From: Bacilli bacterium
GTDB taxonomy: Bacteria; Bacillota_I; Bacilli_A; RF39; UBA660
Assembly: GCA_900769695.1 (NCBI GenBank)
Contig: CAAGHO010000048.1
Coordinates: forward strand, 5,470-69,469
Reading direction: 5' to 3'
DNA: 64,000 bases
Shown here: positions 9,967 through 19,529 of the stretch, piece after piece
Layout of the letters: the number at the start of each line of letters is the position of its first letter
How positions within the stretch are numbered: the stretch's first letter is position 1
Made by a program: the position numbers and the translations under genes
The notes under the pieces: model-generated
The model's input: the letters and a program-made list of their open reading frames with translations, nothing else
The model's database searches: none
What the model was told of the DNA's origin: nothing

Positions 9967-10476
9967 ATGAATAATATTGTTTTATATGAACCAGAAATAC
10001 CTCAAAATACTGGTAATATTATGAGGACTTGTGTTGCGACTAATACTAAATTACATCTTATAAAACCACTTGGATTTGTTATTGATGATAAACATTTAAA
10101 AAGAAGTGGTGTTAATTATATTGATAAACTTAATTACCAAATATATGAAAATTTTGATGACTTCAAAAGTAAAAATAAAGGAATTTACTATTACTTTACA
10201 AGATATGGTAAGAAACCACATACTAGTTTTAACTATGAAAATAAAGAGAATGAAGAATTATATTTTATCTTTGGAAAAGAATCAACTGGTATTCCAAAAG
10301 AAATATTAAAAAGTGACTTAGACCATTGTATGAGAATTCCTATGTCAGAAAATGTACGAGCACTTAATCTTTCTAATAGTTGTGCTATTGTTATATATGA
10401 GGCTTTAAGACAACAAGATTATAATAATTTACTTAAATATGAACCACATAAAGGAGAAGATTATTTAGAAAAATAA
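9967..10476 (+). CDS. trmL: tRNA (cytidine/uridine-34 2'-O)-methyltransferase TrmL
   Basis: A 169-residue SPOUT-class methyltransferase of the usual TrmL length. It would methylate the ribose of the wobble base of certain leucine tRNAs using S-adenosylmethionine. The N terminus IVLYEPEIPQNTGNIMRTC is diagnostic, as are the knot motifs FGKESTGIP and RIPMSENVRALNLSNSCAI near the C terminus, which form the cofactor-binding trefoil. The gene follows the thioredoxin-like gene after 2 bases and ends 4 bases before a strong terminator. Confidence 0.93.
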   Translation: MNNIVLYEPEIPQNTGNIMRTCVATNTKLHLIKPLGFVIDDKHLKRSGVNYIDKLNYQIYENFDDFKSKNKGIYYYFTRYGKKPHTSFNYENKENEELYFIFGKESTGIPKEILKSDLDHCMRIPMSENVRALNLSNSCAIVIYEALRQQDYNNLLKYEPHKGEDYLEK

Positions 10477-10480
10477 ATTA

Positions 10481-10508
10481 TACTGATAATCAATATTATC
10501 AGTATTTT
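10481..10508 (+). terminator. Rho-independent terminator after trmL
   Basis: The perfect 10-base arms TACTGATAAT (10481-10490) and ATTATCAGTA (10495-10504), with a CAAT loop, are followed by TTTT. Confidence 0.75.
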
Positions 10509-10530
10509 AGTATCAAGAAAAGGTGATAAA

Positions 10531-11778
10531 ATGGAACAAACTATTTTAAAAATATTAACAGAAGAACAAATAAAAGAAAATAATACATCAGCTAAAAAAA
10601 TATTTATAGGACAAACATTGAGGTTACAAAAACTTTTTGCTGGAAAAATATCAGAAATGTATAGTATTGATGAAGAAAAAATAAATCAGATTTTAAAAAT
10701 AGAATTTTCTGATAAAGCACTAGGTTTAATTGATAATTTATTTTCGTATTTCGAAAGAGATGAAAGTGATTTCTATTCAAAAAATATGAATACAGTAGAT
10801 CTAATTTTTAATACTTTAAAAGATAATAGGACTAAAGTAATATACTTGGATAATATAATAAAAAAAATAAATGAGAAAAAAGAGACTGTAAAAGAAATAC
10901 TTGAACAAATCCCAAAAGAAGATGAAAGTATTAGTGAAGAAAACTTGCAAATGATATTTAGTAAATCTATTCAAAAAATATTAAATTCTATAAATTTATC
11001 AAAAGAAAAACAAGAAGAACTTGTTAAAATAGCATTTCATTATTATCAATTATATCAAAGTGATATCGCATCAACTATTGAACAATATTTAGATTCTAAT
11101 AAAAAAACTAGTATTGATGGTATTGAAGAGGAAATGGATAAACAAAGACTAAGAGGTAATAAAACAAGTGCTGTAGCAAGGATAGAAAAAGAATTAGCAA
11201 ATAATTCTAAAAAAGTAATTGATTCACTTTTAGAAGAAAGCATTATAAATAATAAGAAGAAATCTCGTGAAGAATTAAAAATATGTTCTTCTTCAATTAT
11301 AGATATAATATTTAAATCATTACCAGAAGAATATAAACAACAACAAGCATTACTTGAAGTAATTGTAGATACTAATATCAATGAAAGATTAGGAAAGATT
11401 TTAGATGAGTCAACAGATGATTTATCGCAAAAATTAAAAGCTAAAAATCATGATGTTATAGAAAATGAATTCTATGAAGAAAAAAGATATAAAAATATAA
11501 AACCATATGAAATAGATCTTGATCAAATAGATAAAGTTTATCAAGATGTTCTTCATGAAATTACAATTGCTTATGATATTCCAACAACAAATAATAGTTT
11601 AAAAAGATTAAACCTAGTTATTTTAAGTGAAAGTAATTCAACAAAAAATGTTTTTAAAAATTCAATAAATCACATTAGAGCTGAAAATGAAGTTAATCTA
11701 AGTCAAGTTCTTGGAGAAATGAAAGAATTAAGTAAAAAAGTATCCTCTATGGACAAAAGAAATAATTCTGCAAAATAA
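10531..11778 (+). CDS. Helical protein of unknown function
   Basis: A 415-residue, highly charged protein rich in Lys, Glu, Asn and Ile, with no signal peptide or membrane helix. It is predicted almost entirely helical, with coiled-coil-like runs around residues 110-135 and at the end (LGEMKELSKKVSSMDKR). The start follows AAAAGGTGAT. It begins only 22 bases after the trmL terminator, so it may depend partly on read-through. I do not recognise the family and assign no function. Confidence 0.7.
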   Translation: MEQTILKILTEEQIKENNTSAKKIFIGQTLRLQKLFAGKISEMYSIDEEKINQILKIEFSDKALGLIDNLFSYFERDESDFYSKNMNTVDLIFNTLKDNRTKVIYLDNIIKKINEKKETVKEILEQIPKEDESISEENLQMIFSKSIQKILNSINLSKEKQEELVKIAFHYYQLYQSDIASTIEQYLDSNKKTSIDGIEEEMDKQRLRGNKTSAVARIEKELANNSKKVIDSLLEESIINNKKKSREELKICSSSIIDIIFKSLPEEYKQQQALLEVIVDTNINERLGKILDESTDDLSQKLKAKNHDVIENEFYEEKRYKNIKPYEIDLDQIDKVYQDVLHEITIAYDIPTTNNSLKRLNLVILSESNSTKNVFKNSINHIRAENEVNLSQVLGEMKELSKKVSSMDKRNNSAK

Positions 11779-11803
11779 AAGTTAAATATCTTTTATTTTT
11801 TTT
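11772..11803 (+). terminator. Rho-independent terminator
   Basis: AAAATAAAAG (11772-11781) pairs with CTTTTATTTT (11790-11799) around an 8-base loop and continues into Ts. It overlaps the stop of the preceding gene. A TATAAT at 11814-11819 then offers a -10 for the next gene; no good -35 was seen. Confidence 0.7.
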
Positions 11804-11843
11804 GTCTATAGGCTATAATAATAGATAGAATAGGAGGGGTTTT

Positions 11844-13406
11844 ATGGTATTTCGTAAACCATATGCTTTTTTCATTAAAAACTTTAGAAAAATTCACTTT
11901 GTATTAATCATTTTATGTGGATTTATTTATTCAAAAACAATCCAGTTAAGTGCATTTAATAAGAGTTTTATAACTTATTTAAGTTATGATCCATATTTAG
12001 AACCAATTTCTAAATACTTAAGTGTATTATTATACTTAGCAGTTATTTTAACTATAACTGGATTCTTAATAATCTTGGTAGTTCTAAAAAGAAAAGATAA
12101 ACCATGGAAATTATATTTAATACCAGTTATAGAATATATAGCTCTTTTAATAATATATCTTTATTTAAATAATTTTTATAATACTTATGATGGTTCTTTT
12201 GTAACAACTACAATTAGAGCGTTAGATAACTTTTTATCTATAGCGACAGTTCCTCAGTACATAGTATTTTTAATACTAATAATTAGAGTAATTGGACTTG
12301 ATTTAAAGAACTTTAACTTTAGTGCTGATGAAGAATTTCTGGATTTAAATCAAGATGATCGTGAAGAATTTGAAATTAGTATAAATTTTGATAAATATGC
12401 AATTAAAAGAAACTTTAAAATGGTATTAAGAAATATAAAGTATGTTTATCAGGAACATAAATTTATTTGTAATGTATTAATTACAATACTTTGTCTTATA
12501 ACTGCATATAAAACATATTACTATTTTGGAGTTAGTCATAAAACAATAAAAGAAGATACGTTCTTTAATGTAAATAATTATTCTATGATGATAAATGAAA
12601 GTTTCTATACTGATAAAGATAAAAAAGGGAATATCTTGGAAAAAAACAGTGCTTTTATTGTCTTGAATGTAACTGTAGTTAATAATGGTATAAGTCGTAG
12701 TTTTGATGGTAATGATTTTCATGTAGTAAATGGTTCTAGTAATTATACCTATCAAGGAAATACTTATAGTGATGATTTTTCAGATATAGGTGGGAGTTTT
12801 CCTACTGGTAAAATGAAAAATGGAGAAAAAAGAAACTTTGCTTTAATCTTTAAAGTTGATAAAAAACTAGATTACAAGAAATTTGTATTATATTATCAAG
12901 AATATAGAGGTAGTGTTTCATATCTTAGAAAAATAAAATTAAACTTAAAAAATGTGGAAAAAATCAAAAATAATAATTCGATAAATATAGGGGAAGAATT
13001 AACTATAGAAAAACCAAATAATGATATAAGTAAATTTACTTTTGAAAAATTAGAATTTACAGATAATAAAAACTATAACATTGAAAGTTGTGATGCTAGT
13101 TCAAACTGTTCTATAACTACAAAAAATATTAAAGCACCTGATAATAGTAAAATACTATATATAGAATTTACTTCACAAGATTATGAAGGAGTCCAGTTAG
13201 CAAAGTTTACTTCTAATTATGGTAAAATAATATATACAAGTAGTGATGGTTTTTCTAAAGAAGTAGTTCCAACTAGTGTTTTAGCTAATAGGGATTACTT
13301 AGGAAAGATGTTATATATAAAAGTTCCAAATGAAATAGAAAGTGCTAAAACTATAGATTTTATATATACAGTGCGTAATAATAAGTATAGTTATAAAATA
13401 AGATAA
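11844..13406 (+). CDS. Membrane protein with extracytoplasmic DUF4352-like domain
   Basis: A 520-residue protein starting after AGGAGG. About four N-terminal helices (residues 15-155), a cytoplasmic linker with an acidic DEEFLDLNQDDREEF stretch and another helix near residue 215 lead to an extracytoplasmic beta-rich region. There SMMINESFYTD, AFIVLNVTVVNNG and NGEKRNFALIFKVDK resemble the immunoglobulin-like DUF4352 fold. A second beta domain with two nearby cysteines (ESCDASSNC) ends the protein. It has its own terminator upstream and precedes the pilus operon promoter, so any link with the pilus is only positional. Confidence 0.6.
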   Translation: MVFRKPYAFFIKNFRKIHFVLIILCGFIYSKTIQLSAFNKSFITYLSYDPYLEPISKYLSVLLYLAVILTITGFLIILVVLKRKDKPWKLYLIPVIEYIALLIIYLYLNNFYNTYDGSFVTTTIRALDNFLSIATVPQYIVFLILIIRVIGLDLKNFNFSADEEFLDLNQDDREEFEISINFDKYAIKRNFKMVLRNIKYVYQEHKFICNVLITILCLITAYKTYYYFGVSHKTIKEDTFFNVNNYSMMINESFYTDKDKKGNILEKNSAFIVLNVTVVNNGISRSFDGNDFHVVNGSSNYTYQGNTYSDDFSDIGGSFPTGKMKNGEKRNFALIFKVDKKLDYKKFVLYYQEYRGSVSYLRKIKLNLKNVEKIKNNNSINIGEELTIEKPNNDISKFTFEKLEFTDNKNYNIESCDASSNCSITTKNIKAPDNSKILYIEFTSQDYEGVQLAKFTSNYGKIIYTSSDGFSKEVVPTSVLANRDYLGKMLYIKVPNEIESAKTIDFIYTVRNNKYSYKIR

Positions 13407-13421
13407 AAAACGCTTACTTAA

Positions 13422-13449
13422 TTGACTTTTTCTTACAATATGATAAAAT
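13422..13449 (+). promoter_or_regulatory. Promoter of the Tad pilus operon
   Basis: TTGACT (13422-13427), a 16-base spacer and TAAAAT (13444-13449) with TGA just before it as an extended -10. It lies about 50 bases ahead of the first gene of the long + strand operon. Confidence 0.6.
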
Positions 13450-13500
13450 AAAATATAGATAATAGTAGTGTAGAAATTGGGTTAAAAGGAGAATAAAAAT

Positions 13501-15273
13501 ATGCAAAACAAAAAGAATGAAAAGTATATAAAAATTGTAGTAACTGTTTTAATTATTGTGGCATTAGTGTGGTTTTTAGTGCTTAGTCCATTACTTAAAT
13601 TTAGGAGTATGGAAAAAACATTACTTAATGCTGCTAAAAGATATTTTGAAGTTAATGAAAACTTATTACCAACAGGTAATAGATTAAGAAAAATATCATT
13701 AGATACATTATATGATAAAGAATTTGTTAAAGAAGATTTACGTGCTCCTTATACAAATACTTTATGTAATAGTAGTGATAGTTGGGTAAAAGTATCTAAA
13801 AATAAAAAAGATGATACTAAATATGATTATAATGTTTATTTAGAGTGTGGTGTATTTAGATCTAAGATAGATCACACAGGACCTACAGTAAAATTAAATG
13901 GTGAAGATGAGATAACTATGTATATAGGTGATAAATATAAAGAACAAGGTGTTTCTAGCATCACTGATGATACAGATGGTAATATTGATATCAAAAATGT
14001 TAAAATAGATTCTTCAAAAGTTAATACTAATAAAGTTGGTACTTATGAAGTTACATATGAAATAAGTGATAGTTTAGAAAATAAAACAATAAAGAAACGA
14101 ATAGTAAAGGTTACTCAAACTTTAAATAATATTCTAAAAAAAGGAACTGATAATAATACTTATTTAAAAATAGATGGAATACTTTTCACAGCAGTTGGTA
14201 TTAATAGTGACAAAACAGTAAAAATTGTATCTAGTAATGCTTTAGCAAGTCTAGATTATGATAGTGTAGATAAATGGCTTAATGAGTATTTTTATGAAAA
14301 ATTAAGTGATAGTGCTAAATCATATATTGTTAAAAGTAAATGGTGCAGTGATAAGGTAAATGATCCTAATAATTATAGTAAATGCAAAAACTATTCTAAA
14401 GAAAAATATGTAGGATTATTATCAATAGGTGATTATAAGAATGCAAAAAGTGAAAATGATGTAGCCCTAAATAATGAGGATGCAGTTTGGACATATAGTA
14501 AAAAAGATAATAATAATGCTTGGATAAATTCATATCGTGATGTTTTAGCTGGAATTTTTGAAGATTATAAAGCATCATCTTCAAAGAAAATTGTTGGTAT
14601 AAAACCTGCTGTAAACATAAAAAAAGATGCAGTTATAGTAAGCGGCGAAGGAACAAATGTTGATCCTTATATCCTAGAAGGTAACAATAAAAAAGCAAAA
14701 CCCGGTGACAAATTATCAGAATCTGTAACAGGATCTTATGTAAAATATTCAGGTTATAACTTTAGAGTGATTTCGAAAGAAGAAGATGGTACTGTAAAAG
14801 TAATTATGCTTGACCCACTTATTTCAAATGATGGTGAATTTTATACAGAGTTTGATACTGTAAAAGAATTATATAATCCTAATAAAAAAACAAATATTGC
14901 ATATAAGATAGCAAATAAAGCTAGTGAATTTATAAAGATTGATTATTTTGATACAAAACAAATTGAAGTTAAACAATATACAAATGTTGTTTCTTACGAT
15001 AACAAACTTGCTACTAATAAATATAAAGCTAAACTTTCTTTAGCGAGTCTATTTGATTTATATAGTACAACTAAAACTGATGGAGTAAGTACATGGTATA
15101 AAGAAAGTTCTAATAAAGAAAATTATATTAATTCAGCATCCATTGGTACAGTGGCTATGGAATTTGATAAAGAAAGAGTTGCTGGTATAAAGTTAGTTGG
15201 ATATTTAAATAAAGATGTTGTTATAAAAACAGGAGAAGGAACTTCAATAAATCCATACACATTAACAAAATAG
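13501..15273 (+). CDS. Membrane-anchored surface protein: DUF5011-like Ig domain plus lectin-like (DUF6273-type) domains
   Basis: A 590-residue type II membrane protein with one helix at residues about 10-30, then a pilin-like helix (SMEKTLLNAAKRYFEVNENLLP). Residues about 120-205 form a DUF5011-type Ig-like domain (TGPTVKLNG, then VNTNKVGTYEVTYEISDS). Two later segments each end with the pattern seen at the end of DUF6273/C-type-lectin-like domains: KPAVNIKKDAVIVSGEGTNV, followed by DPYILEG, and the terminal VIKTGEGTSINPYTLTK. Anchor, NAAxxYF helix and lectin-like C terminus recur in the 39011 product of the secretion operon. It heads the pilus operon, 15 bases before a sortase. A ligand-binding role at the cell surface is inference. 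Confidence 0.65.
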   Translation: MQNKKNEKYIKIVVTVLIIVALVWFLVLSPLLKFRSMEKTLLNAAKRYFEVNENLLPTGNRLRKISLDTLYDKEFVKEDLRAPYTNTLCNSSDSWVKVSKNKKDDTKYDYNVYLECGVFRSKIDHTGPTVKLNGEDEITMYIGDKYKEQGVSSITDDTDGNIDIKNVKIDSSKVNTNKVGTYEVTYEISDSLENKTIKKRIVKVTQTLNNILKKGTDNNTYLKIDGILFTAVGINSDKTVKIVSSNALASLDYDSVDKWLNEYFYEKLSDSAKSYIVKSKWCSDKVNDPNNYSKCKNYSKEKYVGLLSIGDYKNAKSENDVALNNEDAVWTYSKKDNNNAWINSYRDVLAGIFEDYKASSSKKIVGIKPAVNIKKDAVIVSGEGTNVDPYILEGNNKKAKPGDKLSESVTGSYVKYSGYNFRVISKEEDGTVKVIMLDPLISNDGEFYTEFDTVKELYNPNKKTNIAYKIANKASEFIKIDYFDTKQIEVKQYTNVVSYDNKLATNKYKAKLSLASLFDLYSTTKTDGVSTWYKESSNKENYINSASIGTVAMEFDKERVAGIKLVGYLNKDVVIKTGEGTSINPYTLTK

Positions 15274-15288
15274 AGGTAAGTAAGTATT

Positions 15289-16068
15289 ATGAAAAAAGAC
15301 GATGTAATTAAAAAAAATTCTTGGCGAATGCTCCTTGTTGTAGTATTATTAATATTGAGTAGTGTACTTATAATTAAGGGTCAGTATCCATATTACAAAA
15401 TTGAAGATAAAACAAAGGCTTTAAAATCTTTTAAAGGAGTAGAAGATGAAAAAGCATTAGGATGGTTAAGAGTACAAGGAACAAATATAGATTTTCCAAT
15501 TGTTTATTATTATGATACAGATGTAACAGATTCTACTAATGAGTTGGGATGGACTTATTCAAATAGTAATAAATTAGAAGAGAAAACAACAATATTTTCA
15601 CATAATATTTTAAATGTTTCTTCAAGGCCTCTTATTACTGATAAAAATCATAAAAGATTTGAGCAACTAATGAGTTTTATATATACAGATTTTGTAAAGA
15701 AAAACAAATATATTGAGTATACAACTGATAATAATAATTATTTGTTTAAAATCTATGCTATATCATTTCAAAAAGAGGAAAATTTGAGTTATAAGAAAAC
15801 TGATTTAGCAAATAAGGAAAAGCAAAAATATATTGATAATGCAATAAAGAATAGCTATTTCAAGTTCAATACAGATGTTAAAAATAGTGATAAGTTAATT
15901 ACTCTAGTTACTTGTACAAGATTTTTTGGAAATACAACAGATTATTCATTTGTTGTTGATGCAAGATTAGTAAGAAAAAATGAACTTGTTACTAATTATG
16001 GTGTAGAAGAAACTAAGAATTATAAAAAGATTAAGGATATTATGAAAGGAGATGCAGATAATGTATAA
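15289..16068 (+). CDS. Class B-like sortase
   Basis: A 259-residue membrane-anchored transpeptidase with an N-terminal helix at about 13-30. The catalytic triad is visible: His in TIFSHN, Cys in TLVTCT, and Arg in VDARLVR. The LGWLRVQGTNIDFPIVY opening of the fold and the TLVTCTRFF form match class B enzymes, which attach proteins to wall or pilus units. No LPxTG-like signal was seen on the neighbouring proteins, so its substrate is unclear. It shares 8 bases with the next gene and sits inside the Tad operon, an unusual partner. Confidence 0.85.
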   Translation: MKKDDVIKKNSWRMLLVVVLLILSSVLIIKGQYPYYKIEDKTKALKSFKGVEDEKALGWLRVQGTNIDFPIVYYYDTDVTDSTNELGWTYSNSNKLEEKTTIFSHNILNVSSRPLITDKNHKRFEQLMSFIYTDFVKKNKYIEYTTDNNNYLFKIYAISFQKEENLSYKKTDLANKEKQKYIDNAIKNSYFKFNTDVKNSDKLITLVTCTRFFGNTTDYSFVVDARLVRKNELVTNYGVEETKNYKKIKDIMKGDADNV

Positions 16069-19048
16069 ATATAAGAAAAGGGTTGGAATTAGTTTTATAT
16101 TAGCTATGGCAATTGTTTTAGGGGTAACTCCAAATGCAAATGCTCTATCAAATCAAAAATCTGCTAATAAAGCATGTGAAAATGCTTTATTTTCAGGGAA
16201 TATGTTAACTGCGAATGAAAATGATGCATCTATCAAAATATATGCCAAAGAAGGTAGATGGAATGTAAAGTATTATATATCAAAAGGTTCAACAGAATTT
16301 GATTACAGTGTAGTATTAGCTAATTCTAATAATAAAAATGCAGAAAAACCAGAATCTCTTGAATATGTAGGTGGAAGTCAAATTTCAATTCCTGTTGGTA
16401 GAGGTAATGCAATAGTTTTAATAGCTGAGCCTCAAGCATCAGAAGATAAACATGTACTTGATGCAACAGGAACGGCAGTTTTAAAAGCACCTAATGGTCA
16501 AAGTAGCGTTACATGTAAGGCAGGAAATGTTTCTACAGATGACAATTATTCATTAAAAATAACTGGTACTGCTGCATATATTTCAAACAGCTTTGCTTCA
16601 ACATCTGTTGTTAGTTCAAGAAATGTCAGTAATGATGCAGCAGGAGAATGCGAAGCTATGAAAAACGCATGGTATGATAAAGATAAACAAGTAAATTATT
16701 TAGGAACAGAAGATGCTAAAAATAGATATAATGCTCAAATGAAAACTAGCTTTCCTTATTGCTACTCAAGTTATAATTCATCTTTTGAAGTAACTGCAAG
16801 CACCATAAAAAAAGTAAGACAAGCATCTTTAGAAGCATATAAAGCATATGTTGAATTCCAACAAAAACAACAAGACAATAGCAAGTATACAGCAGCGATA
16901 GATGAGATTCAAAAAGAAGGATATAAAGAATTAAAATATTCTGATAAAGGAATGTCAGTAGGAACTCTTTCTTGTAAAAAAAATCAATCTCTAGCTGCAA
17001 CAGAAAAATACTATACTACCCATCAAGATGTACAAAATGATGCTTGCCAAGTTGATTGTGTTGAACAATTACAAGTTACATATGATCCTCCTCAAGCTAT
17101 AAAAGGTGGTATGTGTTTCCAATACAAAGTAACTGTAAGAAGTAAAGTTTCTTGTAAAACAGAACTTAGAAATGAAATAAAGTGGCCATCTCCTAAAGAT
17201 TCATGTGATTATGCTCCAATTTGTAGTGGTAATAGTCAAGAAACTCAAGCAGGACCTAGTGAGAAATTTGATTCATGTATAAATAGCTGTGATGGAGGAA
17301 CTTATTCTCAAAGTTGTATTAACAAATGTTATAATAAAGTTTATGGAACAAGTAAAAAGACTAAATCAAGTGTTAAGAAAACTTCATCAAATACTACTAA
17401 TACATCAAGCGTTGTTAAATTAGCAAATAACAATGATCCTTACTATAATATAACGTCATGCAAAAACAATAAAGAAGTTGCTGATAATATAGATTATTGT
17501 GCTAATCAATTTTATCAATTAAAACAAAAAGAACCTCTAGGAACGTATGAAGAAGAAGATAAAGGTTGGTATCAATATGTATGGAAGCCGGACTCTAGTG
17601 TAAGTCCAGCTACTGATAATACAGGTAGTTATAGTACAAGTGACAGAAGTTGGATTGAGGCAATCAAAAGATCATCACCATATTATTTTAGAGATTTAGC
17701 AACAGCTAAGAAAACAATTCAATCATTTTATGGAGTTGGTAATGGTTATAATGGATATGGTACGGCAAGAAGATATATTATTGATGATGGTGGTATAAAA
17801 CGACAAAGAACTAATACCTATTGGTGTAATGAAGTATGTGGATTTAAACGTTTAAGTGGAACCAGCGATTGTGTAAGCACTAGCCAACAATTAGAAGACA
17901 AATATGTAAAAGAATTTGAAAACATATATAATCAATTATCAGAATGTACTTCAAAAGCAGTATGTAAAAGTGGAGTAGTATCATCATTTAATATTGGTGT
18001 TGACTATGATACTAAAGATGCTACAACAAACAAAGAAAACTCTGGTAATAATAGTTGGAATGCAACTAATAAATCTGGAGTTAATGCTGATATGGATAAC
18101 GTTGGACAAGGCGATAAAAAAATGTTTATTCCTATCATCGTAGAAGATGATCAAAGAAAACAAGTTATTCCTGCTGACTTAGAGCCATCAAATACTAATA
18201 ATGGTATTAATGGTACATGCTATGGTAAAAATAATGATAAGTATTGGCAACATTATAAAACTACTATTACTTTTCCAGGTACTTGGATTAATTTAAAATC
18301 AGCTAAAAGATTATATAAAGAGCCAACATCTACTGAAAAAGATTACATGAGAGAAAAGGAAAATTATTATTGTGTTGGCTATGATTATAAACCAGTTAAT
18401 GAAAAATGGTGGGACTGGAAAATAAATGGTGTTGGCAATATAAATACTATTAAAGTAGAAAAACCAGATAATATTAAGGCTAAAATAAAAGACTTTGGTA
18501 AGTATAATTGGTCTTTAAACTTAAATTGTTTCTATGGATTAAGTAATGAAGTAACTAAATGTGTTGGTAAAAATTGTAATCCTACATGTACTGGTGGAGA
18601 ATGTGATACTTCAATAAAGAACGTTAAAATGAGAACAGTTGATCAACAAGATTTATTTGCTGGTAGAACTGGGGATAAAGTTGGATTCAACTGGACAAGT
18701 GCAGCTCAAGATAAAGTTGCATTAAATGCTAAAAATTCTAATGCAAAAACATATGGTATAGATCCTGGTGAATATGCAAAAAAACTTCAAACAGAAGCTA
18801 AAGGTAATTCAGAAACTGCTTATAGTGGAAATGCTGATTATTCACTACACCTAACAAAAGAAAACATAAAAGAATTAAGAAAATACGTTAAGAATAATGG
18901 TTACACCTCTTATCAAGGTAATGGAGGTAATTCATATAAAGAAGTATCTGGAATAAATCTATATTATTATACAAGTGGAATTTTAAATAAATCCGAATAT
19001 ACTACTAACTTCAAAAGAAATACAAATCTTGGAGTAAATAATGATTAA
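16061..19048 (+). CDS. Large cysteine-rich secreted protein of the pilus operon
   Basis: The start is taken as ATG 16061, about 10 bases after GGAG; an in-frame ATG at 16052 directly abuts that site. The 995-residue product has a clear signal peptide (KKRVGISFILAMAIVLGVTP, cleavage after NANA). The mature chain carries many paired cysteines, for example CYSSY, CKKNQS, CEAM and CNEVCGFK, and the two stretches CVGKNCNPTCTGG and GECDTSIKN. A Ser/Thr/Lys linker sits near residues 430-460. No sorting signal or C-terminal anchor is present. The family is not recognised. Its position between a sortase and pilus assembly genes suggests a surface or pilus-associated component stabilised by disulfides. 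Confidence 0.65.
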   Translation: MYKYKKRVGISFILAMAIVLGVTPNANALSNQKSANKACENALFSGNMLTANENDASIKIYAKEGRWNVKYYISKGSTEFDYSVVLANSNNKNAEKPESLEYVGGSQISIPVGRGNAIVLIAEPQASEDKHVLDATGTAVLKAPNGQSSVTCKAGNVSTDDNYSLKITGTAAYISNSFASTSVVSSRNVSNDAAGECEAMKNAWYDKDKQVNYLGTEDAKNRYNAQMKTSFPYCYSSYNSSFEVTASTIKKVRQASLEAYKAYVEFQQKQQDNSKYTAAIDEIQKEGYKELKYSDKGMSVGTLSCKKNQSLAATEKYYTTHQDVQNDACQVDCVEQLQVTYDPPQAIKGGMCFQYKVTVRSKVSCKTELRNEIKWPSPKDSCDYAPICSGNSQETQAGPSEKFDSCINSCDGGTYSQSCINKCYNKVYGTSKKTKSSVKKTSSNTTNTSSVVKLANNNDPYYNITSCKNNKEVADNIDYCANQFYQLKQKEPLGTYEEEDKGWYQYVWKPDSSVSPATDNTGSYSTSDRSWIEAIKRSSPYYFRDLATAKKTIQSFYGVGNGYNGYGTARRYIIDDGGIKRQRTNTYWCNEVCGFKRLSGTSDCVSTSQQLEDKYVKEFENIYNQLSECTSKAVCKSGVVSSFNIGVDYDTKDATTNKENSGNNSWNATNKSGVNADMDNVGQGDKKMFIPIIVEDDQRKQVIPADLEPSNTNNGINGTCYGKNNDKYWQHYKTTITFPGTWINLKSAKRLYKEPTSTEKDYMREKENYYCVGYDYKPVNEKWWDWKINGVGNINTIKVEKPDNIKAKIKDFGKYNWSLNLNCFYGLSNEVTKCVGKNCNPTCTGGECDTSIKNVKMRTVDQQDLFAGRTGDKVGFNWTSAAQDKVALNAKNSNAKTYGIDPGEYAKKLQTEAKGNSETAYSGNADYSLHLTKENIKELRKYVKNNGYTSYQGNGGNSYKEVSGINLYYYTSGILNKSEYTTNFKRNTNLGVNND

Positions 19049-19062
19049 GGTGGTGTTAATTA

Positions 19063-19509
19063 ATGAATAAAGCATATCTATTGGTAGGTACAATAGTATT
19101 AAGTATTTTAGCTCTAGCTGCAATTAACTTAATTAGTAATTATTCTTCAGGTAATGAGTTAGATTATTACTTATTAAAAGAAACAACTCAAGCATCTATG
19201 ATGGATTCATTAGATACGGCGTATTGGACAGAAAGAGGAGTATTTAGAATCGACAAGGAGAAGTTTGTTGAAAACTTCGTCCTTCGATTCGCAGCTAATG
19301 TTGATAATTCAAGAGAGTATGATATTAAATTTTACGATATAAATGAAGTGCCACCTAAGGTTACTATTCAGGTAGATTCTCTAAATTCAAGTTTAACTGT
19401 TGATGGTAAATCTAATGTTAATATATCTACTAGACTTGAAGGAATTTTAGAGACAAATAATAAAAAAGATCCTATATTGACTACTAAATATTTAAAAGGT
19501 AATTATTAG
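19063..19509 (+). CDS. TadE-like pseudopilin or minor pilus protein
   Basis: A 148-residue protein with an N-terminal membrane helix (AYLLVGTIVLSILALAAINL) right after the start and a small extracytoplasmic beta domain. A minor pilin-like role is inferred from this topology and from its place just upstream of CpaB. There is no clear prepilin cleavage motif. The start follows AAGGTGG, 14 bases after the preceding gene. Confidence 0.55.
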   Translation: MNKAYLLVGTIVLSILALAAINLISNYSSGNELDYYLLKETTQASMMDSLDTAYWTERGVFRIDKEKFVENFVLRFAANVDNSREYDIKFYDINEVPPKVTIQVDSLNSSLTVDGKSNVNISTRLEGILETNNKKDPILTTKYLKGNY

Positions 19510-19529
19510 GATAAGAAAGGAAGAATAAA

